This document shows, piece by piece, positions 33,794 to 42,487 of a DNA stretch of 64,000 nucleotides (position 1 is the first letter of the stretch; each line of letters opens with the position of its first letter). The notes beneath the pieces were generated by a model that searched no databases, was not told the origin of the DNA, and saw nothing but the letters and a program-made list of their open reading frames with translations. The position numbers and the translations under genes were made by a program. This stretch comes from Pseudomonas reactans (GTDB lineage: Bacteria > Pseudomonadota > Gammaproteobacteria > Pseudomonadales > Pseudomonadaceae). The DNA lies in contig NZ_JACAPG010000018.1 of NCBI RefSeq assembly GCF_013385825.1, forward strand, positions 124,001-188,000, read 5' to 3'.

Positions 33794-36700
33794 TTAGGCA
33801 AAACCGGTGTTGGCGTACGGTGGGTATTCATCCTTGCGGTCGGCGTCGGTGATCGGGCCGCCCGTCAGGCCATATTTATCCAGGGTCGGTACCAGGTTGC
33901 CGAAGAACGCGTCCTGTTGTTTTTCCCGCTTTACCACCTCGATGATCGGGAACACAAAGCTGGTCACGATGCCCAGGCCGGCGGTGGCCCAACCCAGTAC
34001 GCCGGCGAAGGTCCCCGCGATGGCCGCCGCATCGGCAATGCCAAACAGGCCCGCACCGCCCTCGATGATCGAGGCGACTGCCGCGCCGGTGCCCAGGGCG
34101 CCGCTGGTGAGGGAGAAACCGGCGTTGAGCTTATCCCCGGCAAACGCGCTGTTGACCCCGCTGATCAGGCCGAACACACCGCCGATGAAGCTGCCGCTGC
34201 CGCCGACGATCTTGCCCAGGTTGCCCAGGCGGTTGAGGCCGTCGGTGTTCTGCACCATTTTGCCGGTAGGGAATTCGCCGATGCCTTGGGGTTTGCTCGG
34301 GTCAATCGGCGTGGGCTTCCAAGTCATGCCGTAGCCGGCTTCCTTGGCGTATTTGGTGCCGCCTTCGGTAATCAGACCGGCGAACTGCATGCCCGCCGCC
34401 ACACGCCCGGCGTTATCCGCCGGGCTGTTGCCGCCCGTAGCTGAACGCGCCGCCAGCACGCCACCGGCCAGCAAGGCGCTGCCGATGTGCAGCAGGCCCT
34501 GTTTGTACGAATCGCTGACGTTGAGCTTCAGCCCATCCACGGCCTTGGGCAGTACGTCGCTGATCTTCTGGCCCTGACGGTTCACGTCCCACATCGAGCG
34601 GATCAACGAGATCACGTCCTGCGGCTTGATTTGCGCACCGCTGGCGTCCTTGAACATGTCCGGGTCGTCGGCCATGGCTTTCTCGATGATGGCCGTGGTC
34701 TTGGCCTCGTCGAAGTTGCCATTGGCATCGCCGAATGCGCCCTTGAGCACGTCGTCGTTGGCGCCGTTGACCAGCGAGTCGGACACCGCCTGGTTGACGT
34801 ATTGCTGCACCGTCGACGAGTCCTGGGCCGAGACCTTGTCACCGAGGAATTCCTTGACCAGCTCAGCGTGGGCGGCGTACTGGCCGATGGCGGTCATCGG
34901 GTCGGCATTCGGCTGGGCGAGGGCGTCTTCCAGGTCTTTGCCGTTGAGGATGTGGTCCTTGAAGAACTGCTCGATGTCCCCGGACTTGCCGGACTTTTGC
35001 GCGATGACACTGAGGTCCACATGCCCATCGCCGCCCAATGCCAGGTCGGTGAGGGTGGCGTCGGTGCCGGCCAGGCTCAGGGCGTCCATGAGCGACAGCG
35101 GTTTGCCATCAGCCCCTTTGGTGTTCAGGGCGGTGTTGAGCACATTGCCGCTGTTGATCTGGCCGTCCTGGTAGGCCTGCAATTCATGCTTGATCGCCGG
35201 GTCGCTGTTGACGATATCGCGCATGCCGGAGGCCTGGTTCTGCGCCAGGAACGTCTTCACATCCGGATCACTGGACAGCTTGCCGATGGCGGCGTCGAGC
35301 TGGTCGGTGACCTTGGACTTGGTCGGGTTGAGGTGGTATTCGGTGTCCGCCGTAATCCCCGCATACAGGTCGCCGTCGCCCACTTTGTCGCTGGCGGCCA
35401 TGCGCGCACGGGCGTCGCTGATTTCCATCATCACGGCGGCTTTGGTCTTGCCGTCGTAGTTCTCCGGGTGTTCGAGCACGTCCTTGGTCAGTTTGGAGGT
35501 GTCGACGTCGGCCACCGAGCTGCGCACCGCGGCGTTGCTGAGCATCATCAACACGCCGTGGTCGTCCTGGGGCGCCTGGTTTTCAAGCCACGCGCCGAGG
35601 TTTTTCTGTTGGGTGATGCCGTCGGCCTTGGCGGTGGCGGGCAGGTCGCCGGCCATGTCGAGGGTGCGCAGCATGCCGGGGGTGGACCAATAGCCTGCGG
35701 CGCCGGTCAGCTCGGGGCTCAGGCCCGAGTCATCCTTGATCGCCTTGAGGTTGGCGGTGTTCAGGCTGCCGTTGTTGGCACGCTGGTTGGGCCCCTGCAT
35801 TTCCGGGCCCGCGCTGCTCACCAGGGAAATATTGGCCATGACGATGGCGGCGGACTTGGCGTTTTCCTTGGCCAAACCCGTGGCGTCGGGGTTCTTGCTG
35901 AGGAAGGTGCTGTAGGATTTCGAAGCGGCTGACAGATCTTTGTTCGATTGGCTGATGAACTTATCCACATCGGCGTGGGTAATCACCCCATCGCTTTTGC
36001 CCAGGCCGCCGCTGTCGAGGGCGTTCATCAGGCTCGGGCTGCCGGCCAGGTACTTGAGGCAGGCCTGGGCTTCGGGCGGCAGGTCGGCGGGCGGGTTGGA
36101 GAAGTCGATGGGGCGGTCGTGCAGGCCCCATTTGTCCCAGTTGTCGCTGAGCATTTTCGACGCGGCGCGTGGGCGGTCGAGGTCGCGTTCTTCCTGGGTC
36201 GGCGTGCCGCTGGTGTTGCCGACGATCTTGTCCCAGTCCTTGGCGCTGGCGTACTTGGAGTTGTCGATCCAGTTGGTGTCCACGGCGCCGTCGACGCCAA
36301 AGATGCCGTTGGACTCCTTGACCACCGAGGCATACAGGTCTGGGCTGATGGCCTGGGACACGATGATTTTTTCGCCGGAGGCGGTTTCGTAGCGGATCAA
36401 CCCGTGGCCGAGTTCTTCCGGCTTGCCCACCAGGCTCACGCTGCCGGCCTCATCGGCGCTTGCCAGGCGATAACCGTCTTTTTTGCTGTCGTTGATCAGA
36501 CCCCAGGTCTCGCCATCGGACTTAACCTTTTCATACAGGTCGCTGTTGGTTTCCTTACTGACGACGACCTTGTCGCCTGACAGGGTTTCGTATCGAATCA
36601 TCCCCGGGCCCACTTCATCGGCCGGGCCGATGCCTTTGTAGGTGTCCAGGCCCGGCGCGGTGTCGCCGGCCTGGGCGATGCGGTAGCCGTCGGCCTTGCT

Positions 36701-37117
36701 CTTGTTCAGCGCGTCCACGGCGTTGACTTTGCCGGCCATGCCGTCGAACAGGTAAGGGGTCATCTGCTTGATAATGATGATGTCCTTGCCGTCGCGGGTT
36801 TTCAGCTCCAGAACGTTGTCGGAAATCTTGGTGATGCTGGCGATGTTGGCCAGCGGCACGCCGGTGTTGCTGATGTCGGCCAGGTTCGGGTCGTTGAGGC
36901 GCTTGATCGCCTCTTGGTCGCCGGTGGCTTTGACGTCAGCGATTTTCTTGTCCTTGGTGTTGTCGGTCACCGCCAGGACTTTGAAATTGCCGGGGTGGGC
37001 GGACTCCTTGAAGCCGGAGACAGCGCGGGACATCGCGGCGTCGAAGGTGGCGGCGACTTTCTTCAGGGCGTCGTCATTGCCGGGCGTCGCACTGCTGCCG
37101 ATCTTGTAAGTTGCCAT
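33794..37117 (-). CDS. Large HrpK / HrpF-NolX-like protein (orphan type III translocator-like)
   Basis: A 1107-residue protein without a Sec signal. Residues 94-270 hold three diverged copies of a unit of about 70 residues, clearest at 141-210 and 212-280 (each DGYR..., then IRYETxSG, then DLY). The segment around 327-388 (WDKWGLHDRPIDF, LPPEAQACLKYLAGSP, then DGVITHADVDKFI) matches the HrpF/NolX/HrpK pattern as I recall it. Several EF-hand-like turns recur (about 366-388, 487-511, 692-707, 792-811). The last 140 residues are glycine/alanine-rich and hydrophobic (about 972-1060), as in pore-forming translocators. No type III apparatus gene or hrp box is nearby. HrpK-type function is inferred; there is one Cys, at 353. 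Confidence 0.75.
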   Translation of the reverse strand: MATYKIGSSATPGNDDALKKVAATFDAAMSRAVSGFKESAHPGNFKVLAVTDNTKDKKIADVKATGDQEAIKRLNDPNLADISNTGVPLANIASITKISDNVLELKTRDGKDIIIIKQMTPYLFDGMAGKVNAVDALNKSKADGYRIAQAGDTAPGLDTYKGIGPADEVGPGMIRYETLSGDKVVVSKETNSDLYEKVKSDGETWGLINDSKKDGYRLASADEAGSVSLVGKPEELGHGLIRYETASGEKIIVSQAISPDLYASVVKESNGIFGVDGAVDTNWIDNSKYASAKDWDKIVGNTSGTPTQEERDLDRPRAASKMLSDNWDKWGLHDRPIDFSNPPADLPPEAQACLKYLAGSPSLMNALDSGGLGKSDGVITHADVDKFISQSNKDLSAASKSYSTFLSKNPDATGLAKENAKSAAIVMANISLVSSAGPEMQGPNQRANNGSLNTANLKAIKDDSGLSPELTGAAGYWSTPGMLRTLDMAGDLPATAKADGITQQKNLGAWLENQAPQDDHGVLMMLSNAAVRSSVADVDTSKLTKDVLEHPENYDGKTKAAVMMEISDARARMAASDKVGDGDLYAGITADTEYHLNPTKSKVTDQLDAAIGKLSSDPDVKTFLAQNQASGMRDIVNSDPAIKHELQAYQDGQINSGNVLNTALNTKGADGKPLSLMDALSLAGTDATLTDLALGGDGHVDLSVIAQKSGKSGDIEQFFKDHILNGKDLEDALAQPNADPMTAIGQYAAHAELVKEFLGDKVSAQDSSTVQQYVNQAVSDSLVNGANDDVLKGAFGDANGNFDEAKTTAIIEKAMADDPDMFKDASGAQIKPQDVISLIRSMWDVNRQGQKISDVLPKAVDGLKLNVSDSYKQGLLHIGSALLAGGVLAARSATGGNSPADNAGRVAAGMQFAGLITEGGTKYAKEAGYGMTWKPTPIDPSKPQGIGEFPTGKMVQNTDGLNRLGNLGKIVGGSGSFIGGVFGLISGVNSAFAGDKLNAGFSLTSGALGTGAAVASIIEGGAGLFGIADAAAIAGTFAGVLGWATAGLGIVTSFVFPIIEVVKREKQQDAFFGNLVPTLDKYGLTGGPITDADRKDEYPPYANTGFA

Positions 37118-37346
37118 CGCGGGGTACTCTGAAAGCGGGAGAGGCCTTCAGGTTGACGACGGCGTGCGGCAGTTTTGTTGCAAAACGGCCGCGGACGCCA
37201 AGTTCCACAACGTTTCACGGCTGTGGAAAAGTATCTGGTCAAATAACGTACAGTTTCTTGCAGGCCATACGGCTACTGGCTTTCAGGCCCTTACGCTCAA
37301 CTTATCCACAGGTGGTTCCACAGGGATTGTGGGTAACGCCCACAGT

Positions 37347-38267
37347 TCAATGACAGCCTGATGACGTCCATACCCTCTGCGCGCTGTGGTGCAGGATGCC
37401 GTGGCGGCGGGCGAGGGCCGGGCGGTCCTTGCTGTAGCCGCCGCCGATCACGCCCATCACCGGGATGTCGCGGCCCAGGCAGTGGCGCATCACGCTCTCA
37501 TCACGGGCGGCGACGCCCTGGTCTGTCAGCTTGAGGTAACCGAGGGCGTCGTCCTTGTGCACATCGACGCCGGCGTCGTACAGCACCAGGTCGGGTTGGT
37601 AGAGCGGCAACAGGTAGTTGAGCGCATCGTCCACCACCTTGAGGTAGTCAGCATCGCCCATGCCCATGGGCAACGGGATGTCCCAGTCGCTCTGGGCTTT
37701 GCGCGCGGGGAAGTTCTTTTCGCAGTGCAGCGACACGGTGATGGCGTCCGGCGTGTCGTGGAGGATACGCGCGGTGCCATCGCCCTGATGTACGTCGCAA
37801 TCGAAGATCAGCACGCGATTGACCCGGCCACTGGCCAGCAGGTAATGGCTGATCACCGCCAGGTCATTGAAGATGCAGAAACCCGCCGGGTAATCGTAGT
37901 GAGCGTGGTGGGTGCCGCCCGCCAGGTGGCAGGCCAGGCCGTGTTCCAGGGCTTGTTCCGCCGCGAGAATCGAACCGCCCACCGCCCGAACGGTACGTCG
38001 GGCCAGGGCTTCGTTCCAGGGCAGGCCGAGGCGGCGCTGGTCTTCGCGGGACAATTCGCCGCCCATGTAGCGCTCGATATACCCAGCGTCATGGGCCAGG
38101 GCCAGAATCTCCGGTGGGCACAGTTGTGGGCGCAGCAGTTGGCTGTCCTCGGTCAGGCCGCTGTCCACCAGGTGGTCGCGCAACAGGCGGAACTTGTCCA
38201 TGGGGAACCGGTGGTCCGCCGGGAACTCGGGGCTGTAGTCATCGTGGTAGATCAATGGCAAAGGCAT
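37347..38267 (-). CDS. Histone-deacetylase-family hydrolase
   Basis: A 306-residue arginase/HDAC-fold zinc amidohydrolase of the AcuC/acetylpolyamine type. Zinc and catalytic residues are in ACHLAGGTHHAHYDYPAGFC (His-His pair), RVLIFDCDVHQGDGTA (Asp-x-His) and LYDAGVDVHKDD (Asp). Bacterial members deacetylate polyamines, acetoin-related or other small acetyl amides; no histone is involved. ATG 38267 gives MPLPLIYHDDYSPEFPADHRFPMDKF, the usual N-terminus; the frame extends 16 residues upstream. The gene is adjacent to, and transcribed toward, the HrpK-like gene's promoter region; a link is not evident. Confidence 0.93.
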   Translation of the reverse strand: MPLPLIYHDDYSPEFPADHRFPMDKFRLLRDHLVDSGLTEDSQLLRPQLCPPEILALAHDAGYIERYMGGELSREDQRRLGLPWNEALARRTVRAVGGSILAAEQALEHGLACHLAGGTHHAHYDYPAGFCIFNDLAVISHYLLASGRVNRVLIFDCDVHQGDGTARILHDTPDAITVSLHCEKNFPARKAQSDWDIPLPMGMGDADYLKVVDDALNYLLPLYQPDLVLYDAGVDVHKDDALGYLKLTDQGVAARDESVMRHCLGRDIPVMGVIGGGYSKDRPALARRHGILHHSAQRVWTSSGCH

Positions 38268-38342
38268 GGGATTTTCTGACGGGAACCTGCGACGCATCTT
38301 ACCCGCGTTGTACACTCATGCACATGGCAAGGGAGGGGACCC

Positions 38343-38912
38343 ATGGAGCCGATACTGGAATTGGAAAGCGCACGCCTGGTGCTGCGCCAATGGCGCGACA
38401 GCGACCTGGCGGAGTTCGCGCGCATGTGCGCCGACCCGCAGGTGATGCGTTATTTCCCGGCCAAGCTGAGCCACCTGGAGAGCGCTGCGTTGATTGGCCG
38501 CATTCGTGGACACTTCGCCGAATATGGCTTTGGCCTGTGGGCGTTGCAGCGCAAGGACACCGGGGAATTCATCGGCCTCACCGGATTGCTGAATGTCAGC
38601 TTCGAGGCCGACTTTACCCCGGCGGTTGAAATTGGCTGGCGTCTGGCCCGCGAGCACTGGGGCCTGGGCTATGCCAGCGAGGCCGCGTGGACCGCGTTGC
38701 GCTGTGGGTTTGATCGTTTGAATCTGGACGAAATCGTCGCCTTCACCACGGAAGCCAATCTGCCATCACAAAAAGTCATGCAGGCCATCGGTATGCATTA
38801 CGATCCCCAGGCAGATTTTGAACACCCCAAGGTCGCAGCCGATGATCCGCTGCGCCATCATGTTTTGTACCGCATCACCCGCGCCCAATGGTTGGACACG
38901 CTGCACGGGTAG
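38343..38912 (+). CDS. GNAT N-acetyltransferase (RimJ/RimL type)
   Basis: A 189-residue GCN5-related acetyltransferase of the RimJ/RimL group. The acceptor part begins LESARLVLRQWRDSDLAEFARM; the acetyl-CoA site is WRLAREHWGLGYASEAAWTALR (the R/Q-x-x-G-x-G/A signature modified to HWGLGYA), and VMQAIGMHYDPQADFEHP follows. The substrate cannot be read. Its stop codon TAG (38910-38912) is the first bases of a REP element: the reading frame ends LHG and the REP supplies GGTAGGAGC. The ATG at 38343 follows GGGAGGGG. Confidence 0.9.
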   Translation: MEPILELESARLVLRQWRDSDLAEFARMCADPQVMRYFPAKLSHLESAALIGRIRGHFAEYGFGLWALQRKDTGEFIGLTGLLNVSFEADFTPAVEIGWRLAREHWGLGYASEAAWTALRCGFDRLNLDEIVAFTTEANLPSQKVMQAIGMHYDPQADFEHPKVAADDPLRHHVLYRITRAQWLDTLHG

Positions 38913-39006
38913 GAGCGAGCTTGCTCGCGAAGAACGTTAACGATAACGCGGTGTGCCTGGTGCCCCACGGCGCCCGCTGGTTTTTCGCGAGCAAGCTCGC
39001 TCCTAC
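38909..39006. repeat. REP doublet, GTAGGAGCGAGC family
   Basis: Inverted arms GTAGGAGCGAGCTTGCTCGC with the shared inner sequence AACGTTAACGATAACGCG. The left arm overlaps the stop codon of the GNAT gene. Confidence 0.94.
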
Positions 39007-39038
39007 AGTAAAAATTGTTTGCTCTGAGGAGAGTTTAA

Positions 39039-39908
39039 ATGAGCCAAGTATTAGAAGATCTGGTGGACTTGCTGACCCTGGAGCCGATCGAGGAAAACCT
39101 CTTTCGCGGCCGCAGCCAGGACCTGGGTTTTCGCCAACTGTTCGGCGGCCAGGTGCTCGGCCAGTCGTTGTCGGCTGCCAGCCAGACCGTAGAAGAAGCG
39201 CGGCATGTGCATTCCCTGCACGGTTACTTCCTGCGCCCTGGTGACGCTAAGTTGCCGGTAGTGTATTCGGTGGACCGTGTGCGCGATGGCGGCAGTTTCA
39301 GCACGCGCCGCGTGACCGCGATCCAGAAGGGCCACCCGATCTTCACCTGTACCACCTCGTTCCAGTACGACGAACAAGGCTTCGACCACCAGACCACCAT
39401 GCCCGTGGTAGTGGGCCCGGAAAACCTGCCGTCGGAGCTGGAACTGACCCAGCAACGCGCGCACCTGATCCCCGAGCACATGCGCGACAAGCTGCTGTGC
39501 CCCAAGCCGATCGAAGTGCGCCCGGTCACCGAAAAAGACCCGTTCAACCCGCAGCCGTCCGACCCGGTCAAGTACGTGTGGTTTCGCGCCGATGGCGCCC
39601 TGGCCGACTCGCCGGCGCTGCATAAATACCTGCTGGCCTACGCCTCGGACTTCGGCCTGCTCACCACCTCCTTGCTGCCCCATGGCAAGACCGTGTGGCA
39701 GAAAGACATGCAAGTCGCCAGCCTCGATCACGCGCTGTGGTTTCACGCCGACCTGCGTGCCGACGACTGGTTGCTGTACGCCATGGACAGCCCATGGGCC
39801 GGCAATTCCCGTGGGTTCTCTCGTGGCAGCGTGTACAACCGTGCCGGGCAATTGGTGGCGTCGGTGACCCAGGAAGGCCTGATTCGCCATCGCAAGGACT
39901 GGGCATGA
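39039..39908 (+). CDS. tesB: Acyl-CoA thioesterase II
   Basis: TesB hydrolyses medium and long acyl-CoA thioesters to free fatty acid and CoA. The 289-residue protein has the two hotdog folds; recognisable parts are FRGRSQDLGFRQLFGGQVLGQSL, VHSLHGYFLRPGDAKLPVVYSVDRVRDGGSFSTRRV and, near the end, HALWFHADLRADDWLLYAMDSPWAGNSRGFSRG, where the catalytic Asp, Ser/Thr and Gln of the family sit. Its stop overlaps the HAD gene start (ATGA), implying coupled translation. The REP doublet precedes it by 32 bases. Confidence 0.95.
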   Translation: MSQVLEDLVDLLTLEPIEENLFRGRSQDLGFRQLFGGQVLGQSLSAASQTVEEARHVHSLHGYFLRPGDAKLPVVYSVDRVRDGGSFSTRRVTAIQKGHPIFTCTTSFQYDEQGFDHQTTMPVVVGPENLPSELELTQQRAHLIPEHMRDKLLCPKPIEVRPVTEKDPFNPQPSDPVKYVWFRADGALADSPALHKYLLAYASDFGLLTTSLLPHGKTVWQKDMQVASLDHALWFHADLRADDWLLYAMDSPWAGNSRGFSRGSVYNRAGQLVASVTQEGLIRHRKDWA

Positions 39909-40492
39909 GCCTGTCGGACATCAAACACTGGGTGTTCGACATGGACGGAACCCTCACGGTCGCCGTGCATGACTTCGCGGCCATTCGCGTGGCTTTGGAG
40001 ATTCCGCCCGAGGATGACATCCTCACGCATCTGGCGGCGTTGCCTGTCGATGTCGCGGCGGCCAAGCATGCCTGGTTGCTGGAGCATGAGCGCGAGTTGG
40101 CGCTGGGGTCAGTCGCGGCAGAAGGCTCAGTTGAGCTGGTGCGCGAGTTGGCCGGGCGTGGTTACCGCCTGGGCATCCTGACCCGCAATGCGCGCGAGCT
40201 GGCGCACGTCACCCTGGAGGCGATCGGCCTGGCGGACTGCTTTGCCATCGAGGACGTGCTGGGGCGTGATGATGCGCAACCCAAGCCCGATCCGGATGGC
40301 TTGCTGAAGCTGGCGGCCGCTTGGGGCGTGGCGCCGAATGAGATGGTGATGGTCGGCGATTACCGCTTCGACCTGGACTGTGGCCGAGCGGCGGGGGCGC
40401 GGACGGTGTTGGTGAACTTGCCGGAGAATCCTTGGCCGGAGTTGGCCGATTGGCATGCCGAGGATTGCTCGGTGTTGCGCCGGATGATTTAG
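39905..40492 (+). CDS. HAD-IA family phosphatase
   Basis: A 195-residue haloacid-dehalogenase-fold hydrolase. Motif I is VFDMDGTLT (nucleophile Asp12, acid/base Asp14), motif II is LGILTRN, motif III is the Lys of PKPDPDG and motif IV is MVGDYRFDLDCGRAAG. Subfamily IA members dephosphorylate phosphoglycolate, nucleotides or sugar phosphates; the target is open. The start ATG at 39905 lies in the ATGA overlap with tesB, so a tesB-HAD operon is clear. A palindrome with T-run follows the stop. Confidence 0.93.
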   Translation: MSLSDIKHWVFDMDGTLTVAVHDFAAIRVALEIPPEDDILTHLAALPVDVAAAKHAWLLEHERELALGSVAAEGSVELVRELAGRGYRLGILTRNARELAHVTLEAIGLADCFAIEDVLGRDDAQPKPDPDGLLKLAAAWGVAPNEMVMVGDYRFDLDCGRAAGARTVLVNLPENPWPELADWHAEDCSVLRRMI

Positions 40493-40513
40493 ATCGGTCT
40501 CTGACGATTCAAT

Positions 40514-40558
40514 GTGGGAGCGAGCAAGTCGAATCGTCGCACCGCCGCTCCCACAGTT
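40514..40558 (+). terminator. REP-like hairpin acting as terminator
   Basis: GTGGGAGCG and its complement CGCTCCCAC enclose a degenerate spacer; AGTTTT follows. It stands at the end of the tesB-HAD operon and probably ends its transcript, while its arms show REP ancestry. Confidence 0.6.
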
Positions 40559-40571
40559 TTATTTCCGTCAG

Positions 40572-41546
40572 TTATTGGACGAACAACACCCGCTGGCCTT
40601 GCGGTGACGTAAACATCCCATCCCCGTTATGCCCCACCCCCGGCACTTCCACCAGTTGATGGCTCAACTGCGGATGCCGCTGCTTGAGGTAGTCAAAATA
40701 GTTGTGCCCACGAATCAGGCGATACGCGCCTTGGGTTTCGGCGGCGCAGCTTTTATCCAGCGCCGGGTGGTTCGGGTCGGTGTCTTGCTGGCCCAGCAGG
40801 TAGGTGATGTTGCGTGACACATACGCCTGTTCCAGCTGTTCGGCGCTCTGGCCCTTGGCATAGGCCGGCAGGTTTTGCAGGCCGTACTTCCAATCGTTGA
40901 AGCCTGGGCAACTGGCTGTGTCGAACTTCACTGGGCGCTGAGGGGTGAAGTAGGCGTAGGACGACGGGTTGGCCACCACGTACCGCAGGCGGATACCGTT
41001 GGTTTGCAGCACCGGATGGTCGTGGCCGGTGAGGGCAAAGCGCTGCACCACCTGGCCGCCGCCGGAGTGGCCGGCCACCACGATTTCCTTGAGGGCCGGG
41101 AACAGCTTGCGGTTGCCCAGGTGCTTGATGATCTGGTCGAGGGCGCCGTAGGAGCTGATTTGCCCTGGGCCAGTGGAAGGCTCGCCGGCCATCCAGTCGT
41201 TGCCATTCCAACGCAGCACCTGGTTGTCCAGGTGGTTGCGCTTCACGTCGGATTCATTCAGGAACTGCGGCGCAATCACCAGTGTTTTAGCGGCCTGGCC
41301 TGCCTTCTCGGCGGCGTCCTCACCGCTTTGCAGGTAGGTCTGCGCATTGCGCAGGCGACCATGCACGATGATCAAGGCGCGGGTGACCTGGGGCAGCGGT
41401 TTAGTCCAGTCCTGGCTTAAACCCAGGCTGAGGTCGCCGGCCTCCAGATGGAAACGATCGGGACTGACTTCTTTTACGCCATGCTCGGCGGCGAAGGCGG
41501 AACAGGTGACCAACAAACCCAGCAGCAATCCCAATCGTTTATTCAT
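40572..41546 (-). CDS. Secreted alpha/beta hydrolase
   Basis: A 324-residue exported alpha/beta-hydrolase. The signal peptide is MNKRLGLLLGLLVTCSAFAAE. The nucleophile elbow is GHSGGG in IVVAGHSGGGQVVQRFAL (Ser near 160), preceded by an HG oxyanion motif in LIIVHGRLRNAQTYL; the Asp and His appear in PNHPALD and VEVPGVGHNGDGMF. The substrate is unknown. It lies directly downstream of the YpfJ-like metallopeptidase, with the start at 41546 and the stop of that gene at 41547 abutting, so they are probably co-transcribed. Confidence 0.88.
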   Translation of the reverse strand: MNKRLGLLLGLLVTCSAFAAEHGVKEVSPDRFHLEAGDLSLGLSQDWTKPLPQVTRALIIVHGRLRNAQTYLQSGEDAAEKAGQAAKTLVIAPQFLNESDVKRNHLDNQVLRWNGNDWMAGEPSTGPGQISSYGALDQIIKHLGNRKLFPALKEIVVAGHSGGGQVVQRFALTGHDHPVLQTNGIRLRYVVANPSSYAYFTPQRPVKFDTASCPGFNDWKYGLQNLPAYAKGQSAEQLEQAYVSRNITYLLGQQDTDPNHPALDKSCAAETQGAYRLIRGHNYFDYLKQRHPQLSHQLVEVPGVGHNGDGMFTSPQGQRVLFVQ

Positions 41547-42434
41547 TTAAAGACTCTTGGCGGTAAAAGTGTCGCATTGAGTGATCTGGCCCTGGGCGAA
41601 GCCGGTCTTGAACCAGCGAACCCGCTGTGCCGAGGTGCCGTGGGTAAACGAGTCCGGCACGACGCGCCCTTGACCCTGTTGCTGCAACCGGTCATCGCCG
41701 ATGGCGTTGGCCGCGTTCAGTGCTTCTTCAATATCGCCGGGCTCCAGCCAGTTCAGGCGCTTTTGCGCACGGTTGGCCCATACTCCCGCGAAGCAGTCGG
41801 CTTGCAGTTCCTGACGGACCAGCAGGCCGCCGTCGCCTTGCATCTGCCGGCCTTGCTGGCGCGCCGCCTGGATCTTCGAAGAGATACCCAGCAGCGTCTG
41901 CACGTGGTGCCCGACTTCGTGGGCGATCACGTAAGCCTGGGCAAAGTCACCGGCGGCCTGGAAGCGTTGCGACATTTCCCGGAAGAAATCCAGGTCCAGG
42001 TACACCTGCTGGTCAGCCGGGCAATAAAACGGGCCGCTGGCCGAGGTAGCCCCCCCGCAGGCGGAATTCACCCGGCCACGGAACAGAATCAGTTTCGGGT
42101 TCTTGTAGGCCAACCCGTTTTCCTGGAATACCTGGCCCCAGGTGTCTTCGGTATCGCCCAGCACCGCGCGGACAAAATCCGCTTGCTCATCGTTGGCCGG
42201 CGGCGCCTGCCGCGATTGCGTGCTCACCGACGGCGCCTGTTCCATCTGGCCGGTCAACTGGCCGAGGATCTGCAACGGGTCCTGGCCGGTCAGCCAGCCG
42301 ATGCCGACGATCAGCACAATGGCCGTCAGGCTCAGGCCCTTGCCGCCACCAAAGCGCATGCCACCACCGCCACCACCACTGTCATCGCGGGCATCCACCA
42401 CGTTGTCGCTGCGTCGGCCTTTTTTCCATAGCAT
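41547..42434 (-). CDS. ypfJ: YpfJ-like neutral zinc metallopeptidase
   Basis: A 295-residue predicted membrane-bound zinc peptidase. After an N-terminal cytoplasmic glycine-rich segment (GGGGGGMRFGGGKG) one membrane helix (about 34-50, LTAIVLIVGIGWLTG) leads to a periplasmic domain with the gluzincin motif AHEVGHH (in AYVIAHEVGHHVQTL) and the third-ligand block LELQADCFAG-like LRQELQADCFAGVW. ATG 42434 is preferred (MLWKKGRRSDN) over a longer open frame. The biological substrate is unknown. It lies upstream of the alpha/beta hydrolase. Confidence 0.92.
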   Translation of the reverse strand: MLWKKGRRSDNVVDARDDSGGGGGGMRFGGGKGLSLTAIVLIVGIGWLTGQDPLQILGQLTGQMEQAPSVSTQSRQAPPANDEQADFVRAVLGDTEDTWGQVFQENGLAYKNPKLILFRGRVNSACGGATSASGPFYCPADQQVYLDLDFFREMSQRFQAAGDFAQAYVIAHEVGHHVQTLLGISSKIQAARQQGRQMQGDGGLLVRQELQADCFAGVWANRAQKRLNWLEPGDIEEALNAANAIGDDRLQQQGQGRVVPDSFTHGTSAQRVRWFKTGFAQGQITQCDTFTAKSL

Positions 42435-42487
42435 GGGGCAATCCTCTCGGTGAACGGTCCTGCATTGATTGGGAAAGAGTATGGCCG

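Noticed and set aside
33794..37117. A Sec signal or autotransporter in the HrpK-like protein
   Set aside because: The N-terminus is hydrophilic with no signal peptide, and the C-terminus lacks a beta-barrel pattern with terminal aromatic residue.
37302..37310. DnaA-box-like TTATCCACA upstream of the HrpK-like gene
   Set aside because: A single match without a cluster or AT-rich DUE; similar TGTGGATAA matches occur by chance inside the flavoprotein gene.
37118..37346. Possible hrp box before the HrpK-like gene
   Set aside because: GGTTCC occurs on the plus strand, but no CCACNNA partner lies at 15-17 bases, so the expected HrpL-type promoter is not present.
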